From Desulfuromonadales bacterium (GTDB taxonomy: Bacteria > Desulfobacterota > Desulfuromonadia > Geobacterales > Pseudopelobacteraceae), in the NCBI GenBank assembly GCA_013349325.1, contig DUZX01000001.1:163027-227026 (forward strand): DNA of 64,000 bases. The letters are read 5' to 3'. Shown piece by piece: positions 1 through 11,735 of the stretch. The first letter of the stretch is position 1; each line of letters begins with the position of its first letter. Both the position numbers and the translations under genes were made by a program. Below the pieces are notes generated by a model. The model had not been told where the DNA came from, did no database searches, and saw only the letters and a program-made list of their open reading frames with translations.

Positions 1-1
1 G

Positions 2-1354
2 TTTATGAAAAGCGCCGAAACCGAGACCGGTCATGTCGGTGATGTCATGGCCCGGCTGGCCGTTTCACGCCCGGATGTTGCCTTTGCCTGTGTCAGTGAT
101 GAGCGCGATCTGCTGCGGGTTCAGCGCAGCGATCTGCAACGGCGTCTGGCTCAGGTCGTCGGTCGGGATAGTTCCGCCCATCTGTATGAGCTGTCCGGCA
201 GCAGTGAGGATGTTACCATCAGCGGTTTTGTCTGCGGACCGGCGCTGGCCCGATCCGGCCTGCAATCGATTTACACCTATATTAACGGTCGTTTTGTCCG
301 TGACAAGGTTGTGCAGCATGCCCTGATGCAGGCCTATCGCGGCGTGATCGACCGTGGTCGCTATCCGGTGGTGGCGCTGTTTATCCAGCTCCCCCCCGGT
401 GAAGTGGATGTCAACGTCCACCCAACCAAGCATGAAGTCCGCTTTCGGCGCCAGTCGTTTGTGCATGATGCACTACAGGCGACGGTTGCGGAGGTTTTGG
501 GCCGTTCTCCCTGGTTGTCAGCTCCTGTCGCCAGGCCGCTCCCCGCACCAGCGCCGACCGGTCAGGCCTATCGCGAGCGGATAGCTGCTGCCGCTCAGAC
601 TTCACTGGCCATGCCGCCCCGTCGGGATTTTAGTGGGTACCGTGAGCCGCTGGATACGGTTCGCAGCAGCGCTGCACCCGCTCCCGCTGTTACATTAGCG
701 GCTGCGAATCTGGCCGTCAGTGAGCCGGAGACCCCGTTTCAGTTGCAGCCAGCCGCCGCTGCGCCGGTCGACTATTTTTCGTCGTTATCAGTCATCGGTC
801 AGTTCCACAGCGAATATATCCTCTGCCAATCCGGTACGGATCTGGTGATCATCGATCAGCACGCCGCCAGCGAGCGGGTGGCCTATCAACGCCTGAAACA
901 GCAGTGTATTTCCGGTGCCGTGGAATCACAGCGTTTACTCTTTCCTGAAACGGTGGAGCTGACCTTCAGTGAGGTAGCCGTTGCACAGCGTTTCCATGCG
1001 GAACTATCCGGAATCGGTTTTGAACTGGAACCGTTCGGTGGTGCGACGCTAATGGTGGCGGCGGTGCCGCGTCTGGCGGACGGAGGGAACGCGATCACCC
1101 TGGTGCGTGAAATACTGTCCGATCTGCTACAGCTCGGCACCAGCGCCGCCTTTCAGGAGCTGTTGGACGGATTACTGGCCAGGATCGCCTGTCATTCCGT
1201 CGTGCGCGGCGTACATCCGCTGGAAGGGCGCCAGATCGGTGAACTGCTGCGCAGCATGGACGAAACCGAATTTGCCGCCAGTTGTCCGCATGGCCGACCG
1301 GTTTCGCACGTCATTACCCTTGCCGGGCTGGAAAAGATCTTCAAGCGGACATGA
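2..1354 (+). CDS. mutL: DNA mismatch repair protein MutL, 5' end cut by the window
   Basis: Translation has VNVHPTKHEVRF and the C-terminal dimerisation region (IIDQHAASERV, ACHSVVRG, CPHGRPV); immediately precedes miaA with ATGA overlap. Confidence 0.95.
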   Translation, partial: FMKSAETETGHVGDVMARLAVSRPDVAFACVSDERDLLRVQRSDLQRRLAQVVGRDSSAHLYELSGSSEDVTISGFVCGPALARSGLQSIYTYINGRFVRDKVVQHALMQAYRGVIDRGRYPVVALFIQLPPGEVDVNVHPTKHEVRFRRQSFVHDALQATVAEVLGRSPWLSAPVARPLPAPAPTGQAYRERIAAAAQTSLAMPPRRDFSGYREPLDTVRSSAAPAPAVTLAAANLAVSEPETPFQLQPAAAAPVDYFSSLSVIGQFHSEYILCQSGTDLVIIDQHAASERVAYQRLKQQCISGAVESQRLLFPETVELTFSEVAVAQRFHAELSGIGFELEPFGGATLMVAAVPRLADGGNAITLVREILSDLLQLGTSAAFQELLDGLLARIACHSVVRGVHPLEGRQIGELLRSMDETEFAASCPHGRPVSHVITLAGLEKIFKRT

Positions 1355-2292
1355 CAGCCGCGACACAGACCAAAATACTTGTCATCTGCGGGCCGACCGC
1401 ATCCGGCAAGAGCGCGCTGGCCCTGCGGCTGGCGCATGAGCTGGAGGCAGAGATCATCAACGCCGACTCGATGCAGGTCTATCGTGGTCTGGATATCGGT
1501 ACAGCCAAAGCGACGTTGCAGCAGCGCGCTGAAATCCCGCACCATCTGCTTGACGTCGTGTCTCCGGAGCAAGCCTTTTCGGCGGCTGATTTCACTGCGG
1601 CAGCCGATACGGCCATCCGTGATATTTCCGCGCGCGGCAAGCGTGTCATTGTAGCGGGTGGCACCGGCTTGTATATCCGCGCTCTTCTGCATGGTCTGGT
1701 TGACTCTCCTGGAGATGACGGCCAGGTTCGGACTGTGCTGCAGGCTGAGGCGAGCCGGATCGGAAATCAAGCCATGCTGGAGCGTTTGCGAACGGTCGAC
1801 CCCGAGCTGGCGGCCAGCCTGCATCCCAACAATCTGGTACGTATCATCCGGGCTCTGGAGGTACAACAGGTAACCGGTATCCCGCTTTCCCGTTTCCAGC
1901 AGGAACATGGCTTTGCCGAATGCCGCTATCAGGCACTTCAGATCGGATGTGCCGTTGAGCGTGCGCTGCTGTATGAGCGAATTGAGCGGCGTGTTGATCA
2001 GATGCTGGAGGAAGGATTGTTACACGAGGTTCAGGCGCTCTTGTCTGCCGGTTGTGACCGCAATCTGAAAGCACTGCGATCGATCGGCTACAAGGAAGCA
2101 GCTGCGTATCTCTGCGGCGAATGCACTCTGGAGGAGACCGTCACTCTAATCAAACGCGATACGCGCCGCTATGCCAAACGTCAGTTGACCTGGTTCAAAC
2201 GTAATGCGGACATATTGTGGTTTGAATATCCGGAAAAGTTTGCTACTATCCTCCGCACTGCACTTCTATTTTATGAGCAACCGGAGGCGTAA
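1351..2292 (+). CDS. miaA: tRNA dimethylallyltransferase MiaA
   Basis: GPTASGKSALAL P-loop, INADSMQVYRGLDIGTAKAT, GGTGLYIRAL; ATG at 1351 overlaps the mutL stop (the ORF-track start at 1282 is too far upstream). Confidence 0.95.
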   Translation: MTAATQTKILVICGPTASGKSALALRLAHELEAEIINADSMQVYRGLDIGTAKATLQQRAEIPHHLLDVVSPEQAFSAADFTAAADTAIRDISARGKRVIVAGGTGLYIRALLHGLVDSPGDDGQVRTVLQAEASRIGNQAMLERLRTVDPELAASLHPNNLVRIIRALEVQQVTGIPLSRFQQEHGFAECRYQALQIGCAVERALLYERIERRVDQMLEEGLLHEVQALLSAGCDRNLKALRSIGYKEAAAYLCGECTLEETVTLIKRDTRRYAKRQLTWFKRNADILWFEYPEKFATILRTALLFYEQPEA

Positions 2293-2297
2293 TTACC

Positions 2298-2522
2298 ATG
2301 GCCAAGGCACCTTTTAATATTCAGGATCAGTACCTTAATCAGGCTCGCAAGGAACGGGTTCGCGTAGCGGTCAACACGATGTCGGGCGATAAGACGGAAG
2401 GCTATATCAAATCATTCGACAACTTTTCTCTGTTGCTTGATTCCGGCGGCGATATTCTGATCTACAAACATGCCATCTCTACGATCACGTCGGCGGATGG
2501 TTCCTTCCGGCTGCACCAGTAG
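2298..2522 (+). CDS. hfq: RNA chaperone Hfq
   Basis: 74 aa, NIQDQYLNQARKERVRVAV...FDNFSLLLDSGGDILIYKHAISTI; canonical miaA-hfq order. Confidence 0.96.
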   Translation: MAKAPFNIQDQYLNQARKERVRVAVNTMSGDKTEGYIKSFDNFSLLLDSGGDILIYKHAISTITSADGSFRLHQ

Positions 2523-2584
2523 CCAGGCATCCCGGACCTCTGACGCACTGAAGCGTAGAGCTCTTTTCCTGATGTAATCCACTC

Positions 2585-3658
2585 ATGCCGAAAAGTTCAA
2601 AGATTCTTATGACCGCCGCGCTGCTGCTGTTCATTCTGGCAGCAGCGTTGCTGTATAGCACGTCAACGGTGTTTATACAGCTCAGTATCGCCTTCAGCCT
2701 GGCGTATATCCTGAATCCGGCTGTTGAACTCCTGGAACGTAAGGGGATTCCGCGCACCTTCGGGATCGTGATCGTCTTCACGCTGGCGCTGGTTGCCGGC
2801 AGCGGTTTTGCCTTTTTTCTTGTCGTTTCAGTTAGTAATGAGCTGGCCGACGTACAGCTCAATCTGCCAGCCTACATTCATCACCTCTACGAAATCATTC
2901 CACCGGCCATCAAGGAATATCTGCAGATTGAGACGCCCGACAAGCTCTCGCTACGCCTGAATGAGCTGCTGCAACAGGCGCGCGGTGCTGCCCCCGGCCT
3001 GCTCAAACCGCTGCTGGCGTTTCTGCAGCAGGCCTTCAGTTCAACCATCGGCTTTATTCTGGCGCTCTTGGGCTATCTGATTATTCCGGTCTACCTGTTT
3101 TATCTGCTGGCGGATCTGCCGCAGCTGAAAGCCTTTATCACATCGTTTATTCCCGAGCGTTTTCGCTTTTGCTACACAGAACGCCTGGCTGAAGTGAATG
3201 CGGTGCTCTCCGGCTTTATACGCGGGCAGCTGCTGGTCTGCGCAATTCTGGCGCTGCTCTACAGCATCGGGCTGTATTTTATCGGCATTGACCTGGCGAT
3301 CGCCATCGGAACCCTGGCCGGGATTACCTTTATCATCCCGTATGTCGGTACGATTGTCGGTATTGCGCTTTCGGTGCTCATGGCACTGCTCAAGTTTAAC
3401 GACATTCTGCATCCGCTGCTCTGTCTGGGATGGTTTACGCTGGTCCAGGCTCTGGAAGGGATGATTATCACTCCCAAGGTGGTCGGCACTACGGTTGGAT
3501 TGCACCCGCTGGTAGCAATCGTGGCCCTCCTGATCGGTGGTCAGCTCTTCGGTCTGCTCGGCATGCTTCTGGCGGTGCCGGTGACAGCCGTACTGCAGGT
3601 TTTTTTGCGGATTCTTGCCACGTATTATCGTGATTCCGAATTTTTCCGGGGCGCCTGA
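2585..3658 (+). CDS. AI-2E family transporter / permease (PerM-like)
   Basis: Multi-TM protein ending in GTTVGLHPLVAIVALLIGGQLFGLLGMLLAVPVTAV. Confidence 0.88.
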   Translation: MPKSSKILMTAALLLFILAAALLYSTSTVFIQLSIAFSLAYILNPAVELLERKGIPRTFGIVIVFTLALVAGSGFAFFLVVSVSNELADVQLNLPAYIHHLYEIIPPAIKEYLQIETPDKLSLRLNELLQQARGAAPGLLKPLLAFLQQAFSSTIGFILALLGYLIIPVYLFYLLADLPQLKAFITSFIPERFRFCYTERLAEVNAVLSGFIRGQLLVCAILALLYSIGLYFIGIDLAIAIGTLAGITFIIPYVGTIVGIALSVLMALLKFNDILHPLLCLGWFTLVQALEGMIITPKVVGTTVGLHPLVAIVALLIGGQLFGLLGMLLAVPVTAVLQVFLRILATYYRDSEFFRGA

Positions 3659-5022
3659 TGAAGGGGCTGCTGATTGAATCGGTCGTTTCCGGCTCGATTG
3701 CCGCAGAGCTGGAGCTGACAGCCGGCGACCGTCTGCTGGCGATCAACGGGCACGCCTTGCGGGATGTCATCGACTACAGTTATCATGCCGCCTCTAACGA
3801 TGATCTGCTGCTTGAAGTTGAGAAGCAGGATGGTGAAATATGGGAGTTGGAGTTCGAACGCACTGACGGAGAAGCGCTCGGCCTGACCTTTCCGGCTCCC
3901 GATCCGGCCCGCTGCGCCAACAACTGCCTGTTCTGCTTTGTCCACCAGCTCCCCAAAGGGCTGCGCAAGCCGCTCTACGTCAAGGATGAAGACTACCGTC
4001 TTTCGTTTCTGAATGGAAATTACGTCACACTGGCCAACCTGAAACCGGCCGCCCTGGCCCGCATCATCGCACAACGTCTTTCCCCGCTCTACATCTCGGT
4101 GCATGCCACCAATCCGCTCCTGCGCGAAAAGCTGCTTGGCAAACAGGGAATCCCACCGATTCTGGAGCAGCTACAGCAGTTGGCTGACAACCGTATCGTC
4201 ATGCATACCCAGGTTGTGCTCTGTCCCGGTCTGAACGACGGCGCCGAACTGGAACGCACGGTGTCAGATCTGGCAGGGTTGTATCCAGCGGTGCAGTCGC
4301 TGGCGATCGTACCGCTCGGGCTGACCGCGCATCGCCAAAAGCTACCGCAGTTGACTGCGGTGTCGGCGGATTATGCGCGGGAGTTTATCTCAAAATGGCA
4401 ACCGCAGAGCGAAGCTCTGCGCAGAAAACTGCGCCAGCCGTTCCTCTTTCTGGCTGATGAATTCTACCTCAAAGGAGGCTGCCCTTTTCCGGCGATTCGG
4501 GAGTACGGCGATTTTCCGCAGATCGAGAACGGCGTCGGCATGGTGCCGCTTTTTCTGAAAGAGTCCCGCCAGCTGCTGCGCAGAGTCAGGCCGCTCGGAC
4601 ATTTCCGGGCAACGGTCGTAACCGGCTGTTCGTCGTACGGTTTTGTAAAGGATTTTCTGGAAAAATTGAGCGCTGCAACGGGCGCTGAAATCGTGCCGGT
4701 GGCGGTTGAAAATAAGCTGTTCGGGGAGAAAGTCACCGTCAGCGGGCTGGTCGGTGGAAACGATATCGTCGCCGCCCTGGCTGGACGTGAGCTCGGGGCG
4801 GCACTGCTGGTTCCGGATGTGATGCTCAAAGAAGGTGAGGGGCTTTATCTGGATGACGTTTCGCTGGAGGAGTTGGAGCGCAGATTCGGCTGCCCGGTTG
4901 TCGTCTTTGATTCGACTCCGAGCGGGTTTTATAGGGCGCTGAAAGAACTCCGGAAGCAATGCAAAAGACTAAAGTCCCGTAAAAAAGTGAAACCAGCACT
5001 TTTTTTGAGTTCTACACAATAA
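3658..5022 (+). CDS. DUF512 family protein (PDZ-like N-terminus, radical-SAM-like Cys motif)
   Basis: N-terminal PDZ-like segment, CANNCLFCFVHQLPKGLRKPLYVKDEDYRLSFLNGNYVTLAN, YISVHATNP, TGCSSYGFV. Confidence 0.88.
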   Translation: MKGLLIESVVSGSIAAELELTAGDRLLAINGHALRDVIDYSYHAASNDDLLLEVEKQDGEIWELEFERTDGEALGLTFPAPDPARCANNCLFCFVHQLPKGLRKPLYVKDEDYRLSFLNGNYVTLANLKPAALARIIAQRLSPLYISVHATNPLLREKLLGKQGIPPILEQLQQLADNRIVMHTQVVLCPGLNDGAELERTVSDLAGLYPAVQSLAIVPLGLTAHRQKLPQLTAVSADYAREFISKWQPQSEALRRKLRQPFLFLADEFYLKGGCPFPAIREYGDFPQIENGVGMVPLFLKESRQLLRRVRPLGHFRATVVTGCSSYGFVKDFLEKLSAATGAEIVPVAVENKLFGEKVTVSGLVGGNDIVAALAGRELGAALLVPDVMLKEGEGLYLDDVSLEELERRFGCPVVVFDSTPSGFYRALKELRKQCKRLKSRKKVKPALFLSSTQ

Positions 5023-5881
5023 TCCGTGCAAAATCGCCAATCACACTGATTGTGCACGGTGCCTGCCTGTAATAATCCCCATCCAGCTGAATCGCCCGAT
5101 TTCCCTGCAGTTCAATCTGTGTAGTACGCAGACGAGTAACATCCTTCCGCTGCTCAGGTCGGCCGCGCAGACTGTTTACGAGTATTTTCAGGTACGACCA
5201 GCGACTGGTTGCCGTAATGCAGAACAGCTCAAACTGCGGCTGCGAGAGATCGGCGGTTGGCATCAACATGAAATTGCCGCCATAGCGGGCGGCATTGCCG
5301 ATGATGGCAGAATGACACTCCAGCGTCTGTCCATTCGCCTGTAGGCTAAACCTGCTGTGATCCCAGGCAATCAGACAGCGCAGGGCCGAGAGCAGATAGG
5401 CCCCTTTTTTAAGCACCCGCTTTTCCCACGTCCTGACCCCTTTGACGATGCTGCCGTCCAGTCCGACTCCGGCCATCAGGATAAAACGCCTGGCATCACC
5501 ATCGGCAGGTTCGACAACCCCCACCGCCAGCGGCTTGCTGGCCCCGGCCGCAATACGAGCGATGCCGTCGGCCACGCTGCTGATACCCAGTTCGTACGCC
5601 AGGACGTTGGCGGTTCCGGTCGGCAGGATTGCCAGTGTGCTGCGTCCCGGTTGCAGGGCGTTGACGATGGCGTTGATGGTGCCATCTCCACCGGCCACGA
5701 TGATCAAGGGATTTTGAGAGTCAGTTTCAATTTCGGCGCAGACAGCCCCGGCATCCTGCGGGCCGGTAACGGTCATGACCGTGGGTGATATGCCGACTGC
5801 GCTCAATTGAGACAGCAGCCGGCTGCGGAGGGTGGGAGAATATGACCCGGAGAGCGGGTTAATAAGTATGAATGTGTTCAT
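5012..5881 (-). CDS. Diacylglycerol/lipid kinase family protein
   Basis: NPLSGSYSP, VAGGDGTINAIVNAL, LAILPTGTANVLAYELGI motifs. Confidence 0.88.
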   Translation of the reverse strand: MNTFILINPLSGSYSPTLRSRLLSQLSAVGISPTVMTVTGPQDAGAVCAEIETDSQNPLIIVAGGDGTINAIVNALQPGRSTLAILPTGTANVLAYELGISSVADGIARIAAGASKPLAVGVVEPADGDARRFILMAGVGLDGSIVKGVRTWEKRVLKKGAYLLSALRCLIAWDHSRFSLQANGQTLECHSAIIGNAARYGGNFMLMPTADLSQPQFELFCITATSRWSYLKILVNSLRGRPEQRKDVTRLRTTQIELQGNRAIQLDGDYYRQAPCTISVIGDFARIIV

Positions 5882-5899
5882 GCGAGGCGGCCGGAGCGT

Positions 5900-7279
5900 T
5901 TAGGCTTTCTTCTTCAGACACCATCCTACCTTGTTGACCTGCGGAACACGCGAGAGAGCCAGTGAATCGGGTGGAACGTCGATCGTCACTGTTGTTCCTG
6001 CCGCAACCAGAGCGTCACGACCGACCGTTACCGGCGCTACCAACTGCACGTCGCTGCCGATAAAGACACCATCGCCGATGACGGTGCGATGTTTTTTTAC
6101 ACCGTCATAGTTGCAGGTGATCGTTCCGCAGCCGATGTTGACGTTTCTGCCGATTTCAGCATCCCCCAGATAGGTCAGGTGCGAGGCTTTCGAGCCTTCA
6201 CCCATGACGATCTTCTTGGTCTCGACAAAGTTTCCTATTTTTACGTAATTGTGCAGCACGGAACCGGGGCGCAGGTGCGCCATCGGGCCGACTGAAACAT
6301 TATCGCCCAGTTCGGAATCCTCAAGCACAGAGCCGGCCTTGATATGGCAGCCATCGCCAATGATGCAGTCGGAGATGCTGACGTTCTGATCGATCTGGCA
6401 CTGCCTGCCGATAACGGTTCCGCTGCCGATCTGGCTGCCGGGGTGGATGACCGTATCGGCGGCGATGGTGACATCGTGATCGATATAGGTGCATTCGGGA
6501 TCAATCAGCGACACACCGGCCAGCATATGTTCGCGGTTGATACGGCGGCGCAGGATGCGGGCGGCATCGGCCAACTGGGCGCGGTCGTTGACCCCCATGA
6601 TTTCGTCGGCATCATCGGTCGCCATGGCCTGACAGGTCAACCCCTGCTGTACGGCAATCGCTACCAGATCGGTCAGGTAATATTCCCCCTGGGCATTATC
6701 ATTACCAATTGTCCGGATAGTGCCGAACAGGAAATCAGACTCCAGACAGTAGATACCGCTGTTTATCTCGCGAATCTCCTGTTCATGCGGATCAGCATCC
6801 TTCTGCTCGACAATCCGTTTTACCTGCCCGGTTTCGTCGCGGACCACCCGTCCATAGCCGTAAGGATCATCCATAACGGCCGTCAGCACGGTCAGCGTGG
6901 CGCGGTTGTTCAGGTGAAAAGCCACCAGAGCATTCAGTGTCTCCGGTCGCAGCAGCGGGGTGTCACCGCACAGGATCAGGACCGTTCCGCGAAAGCCGGC
7001 CAGAGCATCCAGGGCGCAGGCCACGGCATGTCCGGTGCCGAGCTGTTCTTCTTGCATGGCGGTACGAATATCGTCAGCACCGTGAAATATACTCTGTACG
7101 GCAGTGGCCTGATGGCCGACCACCAGTACGATCGGATCAGCGCCGGCCCCACGGGCAGCCGCAACCGGCCAGGAGATCATCGGCAGACCGGCAGCCGGAT
7201 GTAAAACTTTGATCAGGCCGGATTTCAGACGGGTACCTTTTCCGGCGGCAAGTACGATGGCAGCAAGAGATGTATTCAT
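5900..7279 (-). CDS. glmU: Bifunctional N-acetylglucosamine-1-phosphate uridyltransferase / glucosamine-1-phosphate acetyltransferase
   Basis: LAAGKGTRLKSGLIKVLHPAAG, EEQLGTGHAV, hexapeptide repeats, KASHLTYLGDAEIGRNVNIGCGTITCNYDGVKKH. Confidence 0.96.
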   Translation of the reverse strand: MNTSLAAIVLAAGKGTRLKSGLIKVLHPAAGLPMISWPVAAARGAGADPIVLVVGHQATAVQSIFHGADDIRTAMQEEQLGTGHAVACALDALAGFRGTVLILCGDTPLLRPETLNALVAFHLNNRATLTVLTAVMDDPYGYGRVVRDETGQVKRIVEQKDADPHEQEIREINSGIYCLESDFLFGTIRTIGNDNAQGEYYLTDLVAIAVQQGLTCQAMATDDADEIMGVNDRAQLADAARILRRRINREHMLAGVSLIDPECTYIDHDVTIAADTVIHPGSQIGSGTVIGRQCQIDQNVSISDCIIGDGCHIKAGSVLEDSELGDNVSVGPMAHLRPGSVLHNYVKIGNFVETKKIVMGEGSKASHLTYLGDAEIGRNVNIGCGTITCNYDGVKKHRTVIGDGVFIGSDVQLVAPVTVGRDALVAAGTTVTIDVPPDSLALSRVPQVNKVGWCLKKKA

Positions 7280-7432
7280 TATGTGGCTCCCAGGTAGATA
7301 AAGTGCTGAAGCAGAGGGGCCACAGTTTATGCGATGGGAGTACAGCGCGTCAAGTTATTAGCGAATCATAAGCTTCAAGCTCTCTTTGTGCTTTACATAT
7401 CTGATTGTTTCTCTATAGTGATCAACCGTTTG

Positions 7433-7446
7433 GTGATATCGATCAC
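7433..7446 (+). promoter_or_regulatory. CRP/FNR-family-like palindrome GTGA-TATCGA-TCAC
   Basis: Perfect GTGA-N6-TCAC half-site arrangement directly upstream of the ATG at 7459, in the glmU/ORF divergent region. Confidence 0.35.
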
Positions 7447-7458
7447 AAAGGCTGCCGC

Positions 7459-8015
7459 ATGGCTGTTGTTGATGACATAGTAAAATTTGATCAGCAATTG
7501 AGTGAGCTGATCGCAAAGTATGAGCAGTATTTTATCGGCCTGGAAAAACGCGAGCCGTTGCTGTTACTGAGCGAGGTTGAGAAAACCGTGCGGCGCTATA
7601 CCGGTGTGCCGATTACCAATACGATGTACAAGTATCGTTTTAACATGCTGGTGGCGCGTCTTAATACCTACCGGGAACATTGGAACCGGATCCTGAAGCT
7701 GATGGAAGAGGGGCGCTATTCGCGTGACCGTTTCATCAGCGATCTGCACATGAAAAAGCAGGGCCCGCAACGTGAAAAGCCGGTCAAGACAGATGCTTCT
7801 GACACACTTTCCGAACTCGATCGTATCGTCAATGAGTTCCGCGAAGCGCGTAAGGCCTGCAACCTGCCGACTGACAAGATCACCCGCGAGTTGGTCTCCG
7901 CCTCCATCGAAAAGAAAAAGCCGCAGCTGGCAGCAACACTGGGCACTGAAAACATCGTCTTCAGGGTCGTGATCGAAAACGGAAAACCAAAACTCAAGGC
8001 CGGACTGCATAAACA

Positions 8016-8019
<4 letters not shown>
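7459..8019 (+). CDS. Conserved hypothetical protein (possibly MXAN_5187 C-terminal-like family)
   Basis: ORF with ATG at 7459, MAVVDDIVKFDQQLSELIAKYEQYFIGLEKREPL...YRFNMLVARLNTYREHWNRIL; family assignment from memory. Confidence 0.6.
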
Positions 8020-11516
<3,497 letters not shown>

Positions 11517-11569
11517 CCGGAAAGACCGTACGTTTATTTCGGCACATTTTATCCTAAAAACGGCAGTTC

Positions 11570-11730
11570 ATGAACCACAGAGCAACTGAGCAACAGAGAA
11601 ATCAGGCAGTTACATCAACAACTGACATAAGCAAAATGGTCAGTGAATTTTTTCGTTTTATTCTGAATTCTTCTTTGTTTTTGCTCAGTTGCTCAGTTGC
11701 TCAGTTGCTCTGTGTTTCAAATGCTTTTTC
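11570..11730. repeat. Palindromic intergenic repeat, ACCACAGAG/GAGCAACT type
   Basis: Left arm TGAACCACAGAGCAACTGAGCAACAGAGAAATC; the reverse complement of the right arm is TGAAACACAGAGCAACTGAGCAACTGAGCAACTGAGCAA; the right arm contains a period-8 tandem TTGCTCAG. Confidence 0.75.
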
Positions 11731-11735
11731 TAGGT

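Noticed and set aside
5012-5022. 11-bp convergent overlap of the DUF512 and lipid kinase genes
   Set aside because: Ordinary compact 3' overlap; no further structure noticed
6344-7204. 286-aa + strand ORF
   Set aside because: Antisense to glmU; low-complexity GD/GQ-rich composition typical of shadow ORFs
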